NCBI GenBank assembly: GCA_025024175.1
Contig: QCXZ01000086.1
Coordinates: 22,162,245-22,226,244, forward strand
Reading direction: 5' to 3'
Length of the DNA stretch: 64,000 nt
Source: Rhyzopertha dominica
Taxonomy: Eukaryota; Arthropoda; Insecta; Coleoptera; Bostrichidae
Program-made: the position numbers and the translations under genes
Notes under the pieces: model-generated
The model's input: only the letters and a program-made list of their open reading frames with translations
Database searches by the model: none
What the model was told of the DNA's origin: nothing
Shown here: positions 43,540-54,587 of the stretch, one piece after another
Layout of the letters: each line of letters starts with the position of its first letter
How positions within the stretch are numbered: position 1 is the stretch's first letter

Positions 43540-45395
43540 GCCAATTGACAACTCTGCATAACGACGCAAAACGTTTGTTCTTGCTAGCGGGAGGTGAAAA
43601 GTAGATCCATGTCTTGCTGACGCGAGTGGCACATAAAATGGTGATTAAGATAGAAGCGATGGACAATCTATCTTATGTTCTATTATTTTGACAATAAAGT
43701 TGAAGCAAGTGTCATCTCTTTTATCACATAATGTAGATATACCATGTCGACATAGCAGTTCGTCTTGATCACAACATATATCAGGATATATTCCATCCAG
43801 TTTGAATGAAAGAACCTTAAAAATGGCCGTTAAATTCTATCCAGCTGAATCGAATGAGATACATAAATAGGGTACCAGATCAAAGAAGCATATTCAATTC
43901 AATCAAATCTATAAGCAGAGCTACTTTTTTCAAGAAAATTATCACAAGTATTAATGTAATACAAGGATTCATGAGGCGTGTAAATGCGCGTAAAAGAAAC
44001 AGTACAGTGTTTGTTGACATATAACTCGAACTTATTATACCAAGCAACAATTGTATTCAAGTTTATTTCAAGTAAATTAGTATCTTTTTGAGCAGAAATG
44101 GAGTCAAATTTTATTATGTCATCAGCCTAGGCAAGAAGCATATTGCAGATCATTTGTAAAGAATATAAATAACAAAGGTCCAAGATGGGATTCTTGAGGA
44201 ACACCAGAAGTAAAGGAAATTTCTGACGAACAGAAAGAATTCTATGAAACATAAAAAAATCTCTTGGATACGACTTTGTTAATAGCTTAGATTTAGAAAA
44301 GAAACCAAAATAATTTAGTTTATGTAAGAGGATATCATGCTGAATTGTCGCAAAAGCTTTGGTCAGGTCTGTAACGATTACATCTACGTGACCTCTAGAA
44401 TCAATCGAATAAGAAATATATTGCGTGAACGAAGCAAAGATGGTGACCGTGGAACGACCCTAAAACAAATCCATGTTGGTTGGAAGAAATATGATTTTTT
44501 ACGTTATTGTAAATTCTGGAGTATAAAGCCTGCTCAAACAGTTTGGCAAAATTCGACAAAATGGAGATTCTGGAAATCTCAGAATTATATCCCTGCTTCC
44601 ATTTTGAAGGAAATGTTGAAGTCTTAATTGCTAAATTGAACAAAATGGACAAAGGTTGGGTAACTTGTCCAACATCAACTGGTGTGAATCCAAAGGTCAA
44701 TGTGTTGCTATTTATATCACAGAAACTCTTCCTGCTTATAAAAGGCGAGTATGAATTAGCAAAGTACTCTTCAAAAAAAGTCCCGTTATAAACTGTACTA
44801 GGAGTTCTACTGGAACCACGTTTTTTGTTTACGCAGGGTTGAATTTTATACTTTGTTCAATCGTAGTGAAGTAAGCATTATAATGGCTGGGATATTTATT
44901 CTTTAGTTAAGTCTCTCTGGCGGTTAAATTCATTGTAAAAATACATATTACCGTATTTCAGCCATTTTTCTTTAATCCTTACGTCTGAGATTTGCTTTTA
45001 TATCAGACGTGAACCATTCATAACGAAGAGGAAAAACAGCTCACCTTTTAATTTGCTAAGGCTAATGGATATAGATGGATGATAATAATCTTGCGATTCA
45101 CAATAACAAATACGCATATCCAACTAAGATCCAAAAGTTCGTTACCAGAATTACGAGCATCATTCAATTGTGCAATATCAAAAACAAATCTACAAATTGA
45201 CGAAAACATCATGTTTTACGCCACGACATTGCTCACACAATCGGGTTGAAATCACCAAGAAGTATAAAATGCTGGTTGTTTCAGGGCAAACAAAACCGTT
45301 CCAAATTTTACAAAAAATAGAAATCGAGTAATATAAGTAAGAAATTGGGATGGCAATGCCATCTGTCAGCATTACACTGACATGATGACAAAGCC
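43540..45395 (-). pseudogene. Jockey-like LINE, endonuclease to RT C-terminus, heavily broken
   Basis: Minus strand, in order. Endonuclease scrap at 45395-45050 (MLTDGIAIPISYL, ILYFLVISTRLCEQCRGVKH). RT fingers at 44700-44401 (LSILFNLAIKTSTFPSKWKQ, SILSNFAKLFEQALYSRIYN, SSNQHGFVLGSF). PQGS and YADD region near 44230-44100 (ADDIIKFDSISAQKD). Thumb and C-terminus near 43900-43560 (EYASLIWYPIYVSHSIQLDR, LRFFHSNW, MCHSRQQDMDLLF). The many stops and shifts show great age. The 5' end overlaps an inverted duplication (45333-45577). Confidence 0.75.
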
Positions 45396-45577
45396 ACCTA
45401 GCTGCCTTAACGGGTACTACTTCTTAAAGGAAGTGACCTGTAGCCTGACAAATTGGCATGCAACTGCATACTTCAATTTGACAGCAGGTCCCCATGGCAC
45501 TTTTTGCTAGCGGGCTTTGTCATCATGTCAATGTAATGCTGACAGATGGCATTGCCATCCTAAATTCTTACTTACAT
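45333..45577. repeat. Inverted duplication, ~63-bp arms with ~117-bp spacer
   Basis: The left arm 45333-45395 (contains GATGGCAATGCCATCTGTCA) is repeated in reverse complement at 45513-45577 with only about four differences. The left arm is the 5' end of the Jockey-like endonuclease relic. The spacer is unlike anything else in the window. The RNA of either strand would form a long hairpin. Confidence 0.9.
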
Positions 45578-45611
45578 CATACCATTGCTTTGGTATATAA
45601 GCAAAAGCAGT

Positions 45612-45717
45612 TCTATGCTGTGCTGTCTACACTAGACCTAAACTGCACTGATGAGCTGTAATGACAGCGAAATAGATCTATCTGCAGTTAGTTGAGGTGT
45701 AGACAGCACAGCATAGA
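45612..45717 (+). ncRNA. Type I hammerhead ribozyme, near-perfect
   Basis: The core is complete. AACTGCA (45641-45647), CTGATGA (45648-45654), stem II GCTGT-AATG-ACAGC (45655-45668) and GAAA (45669-45672) come first. Stem III ATA/TAT with loop GATC follows (45672-45681; the whole ATAGATCTAT is a palindrome), then C17 at 45682, with predicted cleavage after it. TGCAGTT (45683-45689) pairs perfectly with AACTGCA. Beyond an internal loop, a 21-bp outer stem (45612-45632 with 45697-45717) is fully complementary. Stem I is open-ended, so it is type I. The arrangement and tiny stem III are those of hammerheads in PLEs and animal retrozymes. A TATATAAGC word lies about 20 bases upstream. Activity is inferred. 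Confidence 0.92.
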
Positions 45718-45779
45718 CATGCATTTTATCGATTGTACTAGCATGAATTTCTTATACGAAAATATCAGATAGATTACAC

Positions 45780-46084
45780 GGTTTGGCAACTCTCTAGTTT
45801 CAGACGCCAACTAGATTGACCAATCAGAATACCGAACAGCGCGCCTCTGCTGCCCTCAGAGCACACCTTTAACAAAGATGATGCAATAAAACGGGTGGTA
45901 AACAAGGATAAAATTTCGCTCCAAACCGACCCAATTTTCTGATTTGGTTTGCATTCTCAACAATCTTCTCTGTTTAACTGGTACTGTTTTAGCAAGAGGG
46001 TAGATACATTCTGAACTCGTAATTACAAATTAAGTTCGAGTGGAGTCAGTAGTTCCGATGCAGGCTCGATATAATGCCCTTTTA
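45780..46084. other. Short stretch without recognised features
   Basis: No coding or repeat signal between the hammerhead and the mariner element at 46087. Confidence 0.4.
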
Positions 46085-46086
46085 TA

Positions 46087-47312
46087 TAGCGTTTTCCAAT
46101 AAGGGCGGGTCGATGTTGCAATGAAATAAAACAAGCTGTGTGTGAGGTATTAACGAATTTTTTATTTAAAAAGCCCATGTATGGCATTATGTGTGAAATA
46201 TTACATCGTTCATATGTCCGCCGCGGCTGTTCACGGTGACACGAACCCTAGAGGTTCAATTTTCAATTACTCTGCCGCATAGATCCGGCTGAATTTGAGC
46301 AATGGCATGGGTTATGTTGATCTTGAGGGCATCAGTCGGCTTATTGGTATAGGCTTGAGGCTTTAGAAAACCTCACAAGAAAAAGTCTAGCGGGGTCAAA
46401 TCACACGATCTTGGTGGGCAATTCACGGCACATCTACGATAGATAACCATACCCTCAAATCGATCATGCAGAATGTCTATCGTGGCGTTCGCACAGTGTG
46501 GCACGTACCGCCATCCTGCTGAAACCACATGTCGGCCACATATCGTTTAATTCAGGCCAAATTTGTTAGCATTGACCTGTAGAGCTCGCTAGTGACTGTG
46601 GTTACCTTACGCAACGTTGTTTTAAAAAAAGTACGGACCAATGATGCCGTCAGCCCAAAATCCGCACCAAACAAGTCACTCACCTATTGAACTTCATGTG
46701 GACGTCTCCCCATATACCACAATTTTGCTTGTTAACATAACCATTAAGCCAAAAATGCGCCTAGTCGCTAAAAACGATTTTTCGCCCAAAGTTAAGATCC
46801 TCTTCCAAACGCTCCAAAGCCGAATTCGCAAACAAACGGCGATGTATGTGGTCGTTAACTTTGAGCTCTTGGGTCAGTTGGATCTTGTACGGGTACAGGC
46901 CCAAGTCCCGACGCAAAATCCGCCAAGTTGAAGTCTGCGAAAGGTGGAGTTCTTGTGCACGACGAGGAGGCACACTGATAGCGGCAATGTTCTCGACCGA
47001 TCTGGCATTCCTTGTACGTAAGGGTATTCGCTGATCGTTTAATGAACCGGTCGTCTCAAATTTGGCCATCAAACGTTGAAGAGTCGACGTTGAAGGGCCA
47101 CCACGTCTGCTATAAAATGGACGCAACACTCGCAGTTTTCACTAATGAACACTCACTTTGATAATAAAGTTTTACCATTTGGACATGTTGCTCAATCGTG
47201 TAACCTGACATGATGATTTGGCATCTGTGATTGAATAACAAACAACAGATTTGACAGCGGTCGCTATAACAACATAGCTTGTCAACATCGACCCGTCCCT
47301 ATTGGAACCCTG
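46087..47312 (-). mobile_element. Mariner-type transposon, third family
   Basis: The ends are inverted partners: left TAGCGTTTTCCAATAAGGGC then GGGTCGATGTTG, right (reverse complement) CAGGGTTCCAATAGGGACGG then GTCGATGTTG. TA flanks both sides (46085-46086 and 47313-47314). The size of 1.23 kb fits a full mariner with one transposase frame, here degenerate. Confidence 0.85.
46230..47130 (-). pseudogene. Broken mariner transposase, third family
   Basis: Minus strand. 47129-46761 is open: GGPSTSTLQRLMAKFETTGS, ELHLSQTSTWRILRRDLGLY, PYKIQLTQELKVNDHIHRRL, LEEDLNFGRKIVFSD (first Asp). A TAG stop follows directly, then AHFWLNGYVNKQNCGIWGDV. Further on come MWFQQDGGTCHT (second Asp, with a frameshift straight after) and CPPRSCDLTPLDFFL (third Asp), spaced about 41 residues. 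It therefore belongs near the DD41D type of copies A-D, but its sequence is clearly a different family. Confidence 0.82.
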
Positions 47313-47398
47313 TAGTAAGTTCAATTACAGTTTTGTGCACTGACAATTTTCTGAAGTCTCTCCTGTTATTAATTACATTATAGGGTGAACTGAATTGC

Positions 47399-47884
47399 GT
47401 AAAAAGTAGTGCTGTCTATTCGTATCGAATATATTCGTTATTTGAATACAGTAAAGCGAATATTCGGTGAAAATTGTCCTGAATAATATTCGATAAGAAT
47501 AAACGAATATTGGTATTGCTTTTATTGGGAATCAAATAAACTAATATTACTAGTGCTTTATTCCGAAAGCAATACACAAGCAAAAACGAAATGTTTGCAT
47601 TCGTTTTATTCGGAAAATAATGGTAATGCATTGTATGAATTTATTCGGCTTCAGATATTATTCGTTTTCAGATTTAACTAGTTTTCGAAAAATTTTGACA
47701 GCGAAGAAAGAAACAGATATATGTAGTTTGGAGTCTGATGTTTGCACAGGTATTTTGACAGCAGCTGCTTTTGTCCGAATATTCGTTTATTAGTTTTCGA
47801 ATAGAACAAATACAAATATTCAATTTGCTCCATATTAGAATATCGAATACAAGCATTCTAAATTCTGACAGCACCAGTAAAAAG
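47399..47884. mobile_element. hAT-type non-autonomous element with exact 8-bp target duplication
   Basis: GTAAAAAG occurs at 47399-47406 and again at 47877-47884. The element between (47407-47876, 470 bp) begins TAGTGCTGTC and ends GACAGCACCA, inverted at 9 of 10 positions. An 8-bp duplication and short termini of this kind are hallmarks of the hAT superfamily. The interior has no transposase. It is filled with variants of the palindrome CGAATATTCG. Confidence 0.88.
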
Positions 47885-47889
47885 AGGAA

Positions 47890-49960
47890 AGTTTCGGAGC
47901 GTCAAACTGAGTGTGATTATCACCGCCACTAGCGATTCATGGGCAGATCCGTGCGAATTTCAGCCAAAGCCTCGTAGGTGCTTCATGAATTTCAATCGCG
48001 CTTAACGAAGCCGTTTCCATATATAATTCCTTTTACGAACGTTCCTTAACTGTAGCCGTCAATTTTTAGGCTCCGGTTGTTCTATTACGGAATATGCNCT
48101 GCATGAGGTATCGATCCGGTCCCACGCTTCGGGGGGCCGCCGTCATTGTTACCCCATCGCAGCTGAAATCGCGCTAACGAAGCCCTTCGGACGCGTTTCG
48201 ATTGTGATGGCCCTAAACGCTTACGTAATCGCCCAAAAGTAATCGGTAAAGACAACATTGCCGCTATTTGAATTTCCCGCGTTACGTGACGTCATCTGCT
48301 GCCAAAGAAGCCGAGCTCTCGTTTTGCTTATTTGGACTTCGATGACCCGAAACCGCCACCTATCGTTTATTGCGTCTTCTGAGGCAATCCGGGCTGTATC
48401 GAATTCAGAGATAGAACTCGACGTCAGGCTGATGAAATTACGACCGAGGCGGTGCATATCTGCATTTCGATCTCGGTACATTAACTCTATAACTTTTGTC
48501 GCGACGAACTTCTCCTCCCAAATAGCTTTTTTCCCGTTATCGTCGCCGGCAAAGACAGCTGTAAAAATTTGGCTCGTACGTTTCGGAACTTTTATCGCTG
48601 TCACCGTCAAGATTTTTCAGCAGGACCGTAATTACCGCGATTTGAATTTGCAGCAACACAATACGCCTCCGCACCGCGCGCGGTAAACCCCGCGAAGTCT
48701 TTCAAGTCATATCAGTGAGACTTGTAGTTGTAATTTATGGCGAAAGTTCTATAAAACATAATCGTCCGGGCCCCGTCCGAAAAGTGAATCGGTTCGATCG
48801 CGCTGATCGGGCATGCAACAAATTTAACCGGATGCGACGGGGGTACGGCGGAAGCTTTCAGACGGAATTCGCTCGAAAGCCATCCGTTTATTTGGAGCTC
48901 CACTCCATTCTTTGTAATTACAAAGTGGAAATTGCTTTTTTTCTCGCTCCAGCTTTCCATTGCGTACCGCGGCTCGGCCAGTGCAGTTTTGAACGACCGT
49001 CCAGGCTGCTTTCGCCGGTGAAATACAAGACACCGCCGCGCATCTAATTACTGCATTTATTTCGGTACCGCTGTCGCGGTTATGACGCCCATGAACTTAA
49101 TCACGCGAATTTAGCGCTAAATTCGTGGCGGTAGCTCCCGCTTGAGCACGGGAAGTAGATTCAGCGAAAAATTTTGCGTGGAAGGGCGACAAATCTTCAA
49201 CTTGGGAGTAAGAAAGGTCACACGTACCGAATACAGAGCGCCGGGTGTTACATAAACACAACCATCATATTTAGAAACGAGGAAAAAATCAAGCGTTAAT
49301 GCTCACGTGTTATTGGTTGAATACTCGGTTGATTTACATTACACTTAATCAAATGCAACGATCTGATTGAATGAATCGTCTTTCACACATTGTAATAAAG
49401 ATTCCGATTTAGTCCAGCTTCATTTTATACAGGTAACACCATTTTACATATTTGTCATGATATATGTTTTTAGTACAACGGTGGAAATTATACTCTACAC
49501 ATGGTGAGCTAGGAATTACAATATTAAGTATCAGTGGTGTCAGATCGATATACTTCGATTTACTTTATTGTATGAACTACGGTTTTAGCAATAACGATTT
49601 CCTGCACTATTTCGTACTGTTCGCAATCTAACTCATTACATTACAAAATATTAAGAGTTTTATCTAATGTTAGGGTAGGGTATCTATCAAAAATGCTTTT
49701 ATCCGTTGTTCACAAGTCTTTTCATTCCGTGGCAGTTGAAAAACAGTAGATATAAGTTGTTTCCTTGGTGCAAATCTGCGTTTCTTAAATATATATATAA
49801 TGTTACGTAAGAATTCTTTCTACCGAGGTGTGTATACAGAGTTCTGTTACCGCTAAAGCTTACTGGACATAATACCCACTGGCACCGCTAGATGACACTG
49901 CCCAAAGGTAGTACGGCATAGAATGCATCCCAAAATGAGAGGGACGTGAATTTATGTTCA
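47890..49960. other. Long host-like island, with overlapping open frames
   Basis: 47920-49190 is the longest GC- and CpG-rich stretch. Two opposed open frames overlap at 48221-48686 (129 codons minus, 142 codons plus), and further opposed pairs lie at 48712-49047. None matches a family I know. A conserved exon cannot be excluded. 49200-49960 is A+T rich and featureless. Confidence 0.35.
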
Positions 49961-49969
49961 TAGATTTGT

Positions 49970-50340
49970 ATTGGGCAGTTAGAAAGCCTTTAAACAACTG
50001 ACCAAGTCAGTATCAATATGTAGCATATACTGAATACTACTTATGGAGTGCCACAAGGTTTTGTCGTGGGCCCTCTATCGTAAACGATATAACGGATGTG
50101 ATAAATGCAAGTATTCTGCTTTATGCGTAATAACTTTAACTGTACAGCACTATTCATTCTACGAATGACTGTATTGGCCTACAAAATAATATTGACAGAC
50201 TGGACAGCTATTGTAATATTAATAATAAACTGAGGGCTTCGCCCAGCACTGGTTCCACCCTAAATACAAAATTAAACTACACGCTTACGAACACGCATAT
50301 GTCTGACCTTATAAGCTTGACAAGTACGAATCTGAACGTT
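49970..50340 (+). pseudogene. LINE RT fragment (PQG to post-YADD)
   Basis: Plus strand: TTYGVPQGFVVGPL, then in another frame a decayed 'NDI...LLYA' block, then NDCIGLQNNIDRLDSYCNIN and NKLRASPSTGS, which matches the 'LQxDIDxLxxWCxxNxLxLN' stretch after the YADD box. Only this part survives, with at least two frameshifts. Confidence 0.7.
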
Positions 50341-50344
50341 TTCT

Positions 50345-51285
50345 TACTGGAAAAGTAAGACATAAGAAATTTTGTTAAGAAATCTAAAAATATTGCTAAA
50401 TATAGCGAAACAAATCTTGATTACGTTGTATAAGTCAAGTGTAACAGGAGAATTGATGCAAAATTAATTGGTTGTTACACCTAATTTACTTTAAAAATTC
50501 TTTTCAATATACGTAAGTGATAAAAGTGTAAAAATCTTGTAAGAAATGTTTATAAAGTCATTAAAAGAGCCACCTAATATGCTTTTCTGTGAAATCGACA
50601 AGCCTTATTGCTACGGACTGGTTAGTTAGTTAGTGAATTTTCGTCACAGTAGACTTACGAGAAGCCTGAAGCTTCAAACAATAGGGATCATTACCATCTA
50701 ATCGTAGACTGCTTTAAATAATCAGGGGTGTCGGTCACAATTAATANAACAAATCCTTNTAACTANATGCCAAGCTTTGGGGGGTGTTTGTTGTTATGAT
50801 ATGAATGAGAATTTAGATATATGCCTGCCTGAAGATGTTAGTTCACTATAATAAAATTTTCATAATTTCTAATCAACAAAGTGTCTAAAAAAGNAAAGTA
50901 TTGTCAGTTTCTTTTTCTAAAGTGAAAATTGTTAGCAATTCTTCATGTTTGTATGCAGCTAGGTCATCTACATACCATACTTCACTAGAAACAAATCTAA
51001 ACCAGCTGATGTTTTATGCATTACGTAAGGTGCTATTATCGGAGACACTTTACTACGCATTGGAGTATACAAAAGTTTCTATATAACCGTCATTGTTAAA
51101 AGTAAAAACTATATTATTAAAAATGAAAATAGTAATTTCTAAAAACATATCCAGTTTAAAATTACAATATTCCTTTGTAATATTCCGTTTTCGTGTTGTA
51201 ACTTTTTTGCAAAGATCTAAAGAAACATTTATAGAAGGTAAGATGACATCTAAGCTAACTAAACAATATCCANCTGGAAGGCAGA
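50345..51285. other. A+T-rich non-coding stretch
   Basis: No recognised homology, and several N bases near 50745-50895. The overlapping frames at 51053-51440 are partly shadows of the Tc1 relic that starts near 51290. Confidence 0.4.
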
Positions 51286-51289
51286 AGTT

Positions 51290-51830
51290 ATTAGTTGTAA
51301 TTGGAAGAACGCTGACTAATACGTCTCCCAAGTTGATCCCATACATTCTCGATTGGATTCATGTCTGTGCTGCATGCAGGCCAATCCATTTTTCGAATAT
51401 TTCGATTCTTAAGATATTCAGTGAGAGATTTGTGCAGTAGGGGGTCTAGCATCTTGCATTAAGATAAAATTTGGACCAACTATATTTGCTTGAGGCATCA
51501 CCTGGGGCGTACAGTTTTATCGCTAATTACTGCTCCTCTTGCCTTCAAGAGGTCGGCTTGACGGTCTCGTGCAGTATGAGTATGATTTCTCAATGCTTGC
51601 AGTTGCAAAAACCGGTCATCGTTTAGAGTTGTGTGTTTCCTACGACCTCTCGTTACGGAACCAGTCTCTCTATATCTTTTCCAAAACATCCAAATGGTTC
51701 CTTGGGCCACCCCAATCTGTTGGGCAACAAAGTGTTGCGCATATCCTTTTTGAAGTGACGTTACGGCTCTAGTAACTTGTATTGCTGAACCATCGCTTCT
51801 TTGGATTTAGTGTTAATTTACATTAAAATT
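51290..51830 (-). pseudogene. Tc1-type (DD34E) transposase, internally deleted
   Basis: Minus strand. The N-terminal part (51800-51498) reads VTRAVTSLQKGYAQHFVAQQ, IGVAQGTIWMFWKRYRETGS, RRKHTTLNDDRFLQLQALRN and AVISDKTVRPR, the usual paired-type DNA-binding domain. After a gap, 51437-51290 reads YLKNRNIRKMDWPACSTDMN and PIENVWDQLGRRI, the C-terminal DDE block with the final catalytic Glu (NPIE). The first two Asp and about 130 residues between are deleted. Terminal repeats were not recognised. Confidence 0.88.
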
Positions 51831-51904
51831 GTTTGCCTGGTTCTCATGGTAATCATGGTTACCTAATTTACTATTCGTAAGCCATTCAATTTTATCCAAT
51901 TAAA

Positions 51905-52497
51905 TAGATTTAGCTCGAAATCGACGTACATATGTATTTTGAACTGCAGAATTAAAAAATGTGCTCTAAAATGAGGTAGAACTGCGGACGGCCTAAATAA
52001 GGACACTTTCCGAGCGAACCGTTGTAGCTAGCGACCAACTGAGACCATTCCGAAATTCAGGAGGTCCAAATCAGTAAGTATACTTGTATTCAGCTGAATC
52101 GGAGACGAAAAAATTTTAAAGTCAAAAAAGAACATTGGGGTTAGCGTTGAATGTTTTNTGATTTTTGACAAAAAATAGATTTAGCTCAAAATCGACGTAC
52201 ATNTGTATTTTGAACTGCAGCATTCAAAAATGTGCTCTAAAATGAGCTAGGACTGCGGGCGGCCTAAATAAGGACACTTTCCGAGCGAACCGTTGTAGCT
52301 AGCGACCAACTGAGACCATTCCGAAATTCAGGAGGTCCAAATCAGTAAGTTTACTTGTATTCAGCTGAATCGTAGACGAAAAAATTTTAAGGTCAAAAAA
52401 GAACAAAGGGGTTGTTAGCCTTGGATGTTTTGCGATTTTTGACAAGAAATAGATTTAGCTCAAAATCGACGTACAGATGTATTTTGAACTGCAGAAT
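51905..52497. repeat. Tandem repeat, unit about 270-274 bp, two units plus part
   Basis: Units start at 51905, 52176 and 52450 with TAGATTTAGCTC(A/G)AAATCG. Both full units contain GCTAG/GGTAG-AACTGCGG, GGCCTAAATAAGGACACTTT, CCGAGCGAACCGTTGTAGCT and GAAATTCAGGAGGTCCAAAT. Identity between the two is high (roughly 95 percent by eye). The third unit breaks off after about 48 bases. Satellite-like; no coding frame. Confidence 0.92.
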
Positions 52498-52499
52498 TC

Positions 52500-52984
52500 A
52501 ATTCAAATTAAATCCAAGTAAATGATTATTCAATCCCTTTTATTTAAATTCCTTAAATTGTAATAAACTTAATCAGATACTACTGTGTGACTTCTTTTAT
52601 ATTTTGAAAAGTATATTTTGGTATTACACTGTTATAACTGGTAAATACTTTAGTATCTGCTAAGGATATCACGTTCTTGTCTTATTTTTTTTAATCATCT
52701 GTTTTGATTTATTTTGTATTGGTATTGTGGGGTCAGATGGAATCGAAATATAAAAAGTTTCATCGCTAAGTAGCTTTAAAGATCTTTCCATGATGATGGC
52801 TGTATTTATATTACCTTTGTCCGACCACACAATTAATATTTCTAGATTATCTTATAAGAATTTTGTTTTAACTTATTTTTACTTTTATGTACACATTTAT
52901 AATTTTGGCTCCTTTGTTACACCATTATCGATATCAATACCTGGGTCTAATTCTGACAATAGCTTAAGTACGTTAAAGTCTTTA
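52500..52984. other. A+T-rich non-coding stretch
   Basis: Between the tandem repeat and the LINE tail. No recognised signal. Confidence 0.4.
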
Positions 52985-52988
52985 GTAT

Positions 52989-53025
<37 letters not shown>

Positions 53026-53820
53026 GACTTTATTTAAACATACTAGCGTAGCTATTCCACTCAACCCAAAAAAAATAAACTTAGTTCAATATGAGAAATA
53101 AACAAACCAAAAACATAGACAACTATAGTATCATACTTTGACTGATTACAAGCTAATGACTTAACCTATACATCATTTGTTTTTTGAAACTTTCTACAGA
53201 GCATATTTTAGTAAACAAATCATAGTGTTCATTATAACATTTTATAGCATTATAAGTAAAAGACCGCGTGTATAGGGAGGTTCGGAAGCTAGGCATTGAT
53301 AAATGGTGGACATATCTAAGAGATAAATCAGTGCAATGCAAGCTGCGACGACTATGAAACTTATCACGCAAGTATTTTGGCGAAGAGGATCGAAAGACAC
53401 GAAACAAGAAAGTTGCAAGGTGGTAATGAAAAAGTTGATCAATTTTTAACCATTTAAGCTTCTGTATGCATTTACTGATAGGAGCATACTTTTTTAGTCC
53501 AAATACGAATCTGCAGCAGTTATCCTGCACCTTCTGAAGCCTGTATTTATTAACGGCATCAAGACAAGGAAAGTATACCATAAAACAATAAGGTAAGTGA
53601 GGGATTACCAGAAATTCGCATAATTTTTTTCTAAGTTTAAAGTTGAGAATAAGATGATTAGAGTACAAGAGCTTTAAAGCAACATAACACTTTTTGATAA
53701 CAGAAGACACGTGATTTTTAAAACGAAGGTTATTATCTATACTTAAACCAAGACTTTTGATCCTTTCATATACAGGCAGTTGATTATGGTCCACATGTAC
53801 TTTAATATCATCCTTTACAA
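52985..53820 (-). pseudogene. CR1-like LINE 3' end with (AAT)n tail
   Basis: A 213-codon minus-strand frame (53794-53153) covers the thumb and C-terminal region: IKSLGLSIDNNLRFKNHVSS, IPHLPYCFMVYFPCLDAVNK, YRLQKVQDNCCRFVFGLKKY, FRSSSPKYLRDKFHSRRSLH and RSFTYNAIKCYN, ending FKKQMMYRLSH and a stop. This open frame is unbroken, so it is the youngest LINE piece here. It is followed by AATAAAGTC and twelve or more TTA units (52985-53025). The catalytic part is absent (5' truncation near 53820). Confidence 0.9.
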
Positions 53821-53821
53821 A

Positions 53822-53880
53822 ACATTTATTTTATTTTTATATTTTATATTTATTTTTATTTTTATATTTATTTACTTTCA
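53822..53880. repeat. TTTTTATATT-type simple repeat
   Basis: A low-complexity T/A tract at the 5' truncation point of the LINE. Confidence 0.8.
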
Positions 53881-53884
53881 TTTC

Positions 53885-54587
53885 TAAGCATGCCCTCTCT
53901 ATGTTCTATGGGTCAAAATGGTGTAAAAGGTAAGTATCGTCAGCGTATGNCACGCAAATTGAAAATTAGTACTAAACTGTGTTCCTAATGGCATAAAACT
54001 AGCCACTTCTACAATGCAGTAATGCAAGCTTATTATGCTAGTTTTTCAGTTACTTAGCACAATCATCAGAAAATTCAGTTCGCACAGGATGAGCGCTATC
54101 AGAGCCGAAATATTCAAATTATAAGTTTACGAGAAAGGGACATTAATGCAGCCCAGACATTTAAGAATTAAATGAACTATCGCAGCGTGCTTTTAATCTC
54201 GGCGTGACAATAAAAAAATAGCGGCGTTTAAAAGCTCCGTCTTGGCGCACGCTTCCCCGAGAGCGTTTCATCCGGCTCTCGTAGTTTGATAGCCCGAGAA
54301 ACTTCAGTCGCATTAATTACTTTTCGCTCTCGAGCGACAGAGGGGCGCAACAATAAGACTATTAATCGCCAGGGGTGTGTTTACGTAGCTTGCAGACGAA
54401 ATTTTACAGGGAATGTCATCGGTACGGGGCTACTTTTCGAAGCCGCTCGGAAGGAATTTCGCCTTCACGAAAGTCCCCGGACCTCATGAATAATTTCATT
54501 AATTCCGTTGCGGGAATTCTTAGTCCCAATAACTCGGGGGTCCGGGTGAAATTAGAGTCACGAATTCATAAGCCGGACGTCACATCT
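53885..54587. other. Non-coding, host-like from 54120
   Basis: 54120-54587 is GC-richer. The frames at 54286-54590 overlap and match no family. It appears to be continuous host DNA with the island at 57811-58400, interrupted by a transposon block. Confidence 0.4.

Noticed and set aside
42130..45395. Treating the endonuclease at 42.1-42.8 kb and the RT at 43.5-45.4 kb as one LINE
   Set aside because: On the minus strand the endonuclease would lie downstream of the RT, the reverse of the normal order, so they are separate insertions.
52345..52400. CTGAATCG(G/T)AGACGAAA in the 270-bp tandem repeat looked like a hammerhead core
   Set aside because: The box is CTGAATC rather than CTGANGA, and no stem II fits before GAAA. 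Stems I and III are absent as well.
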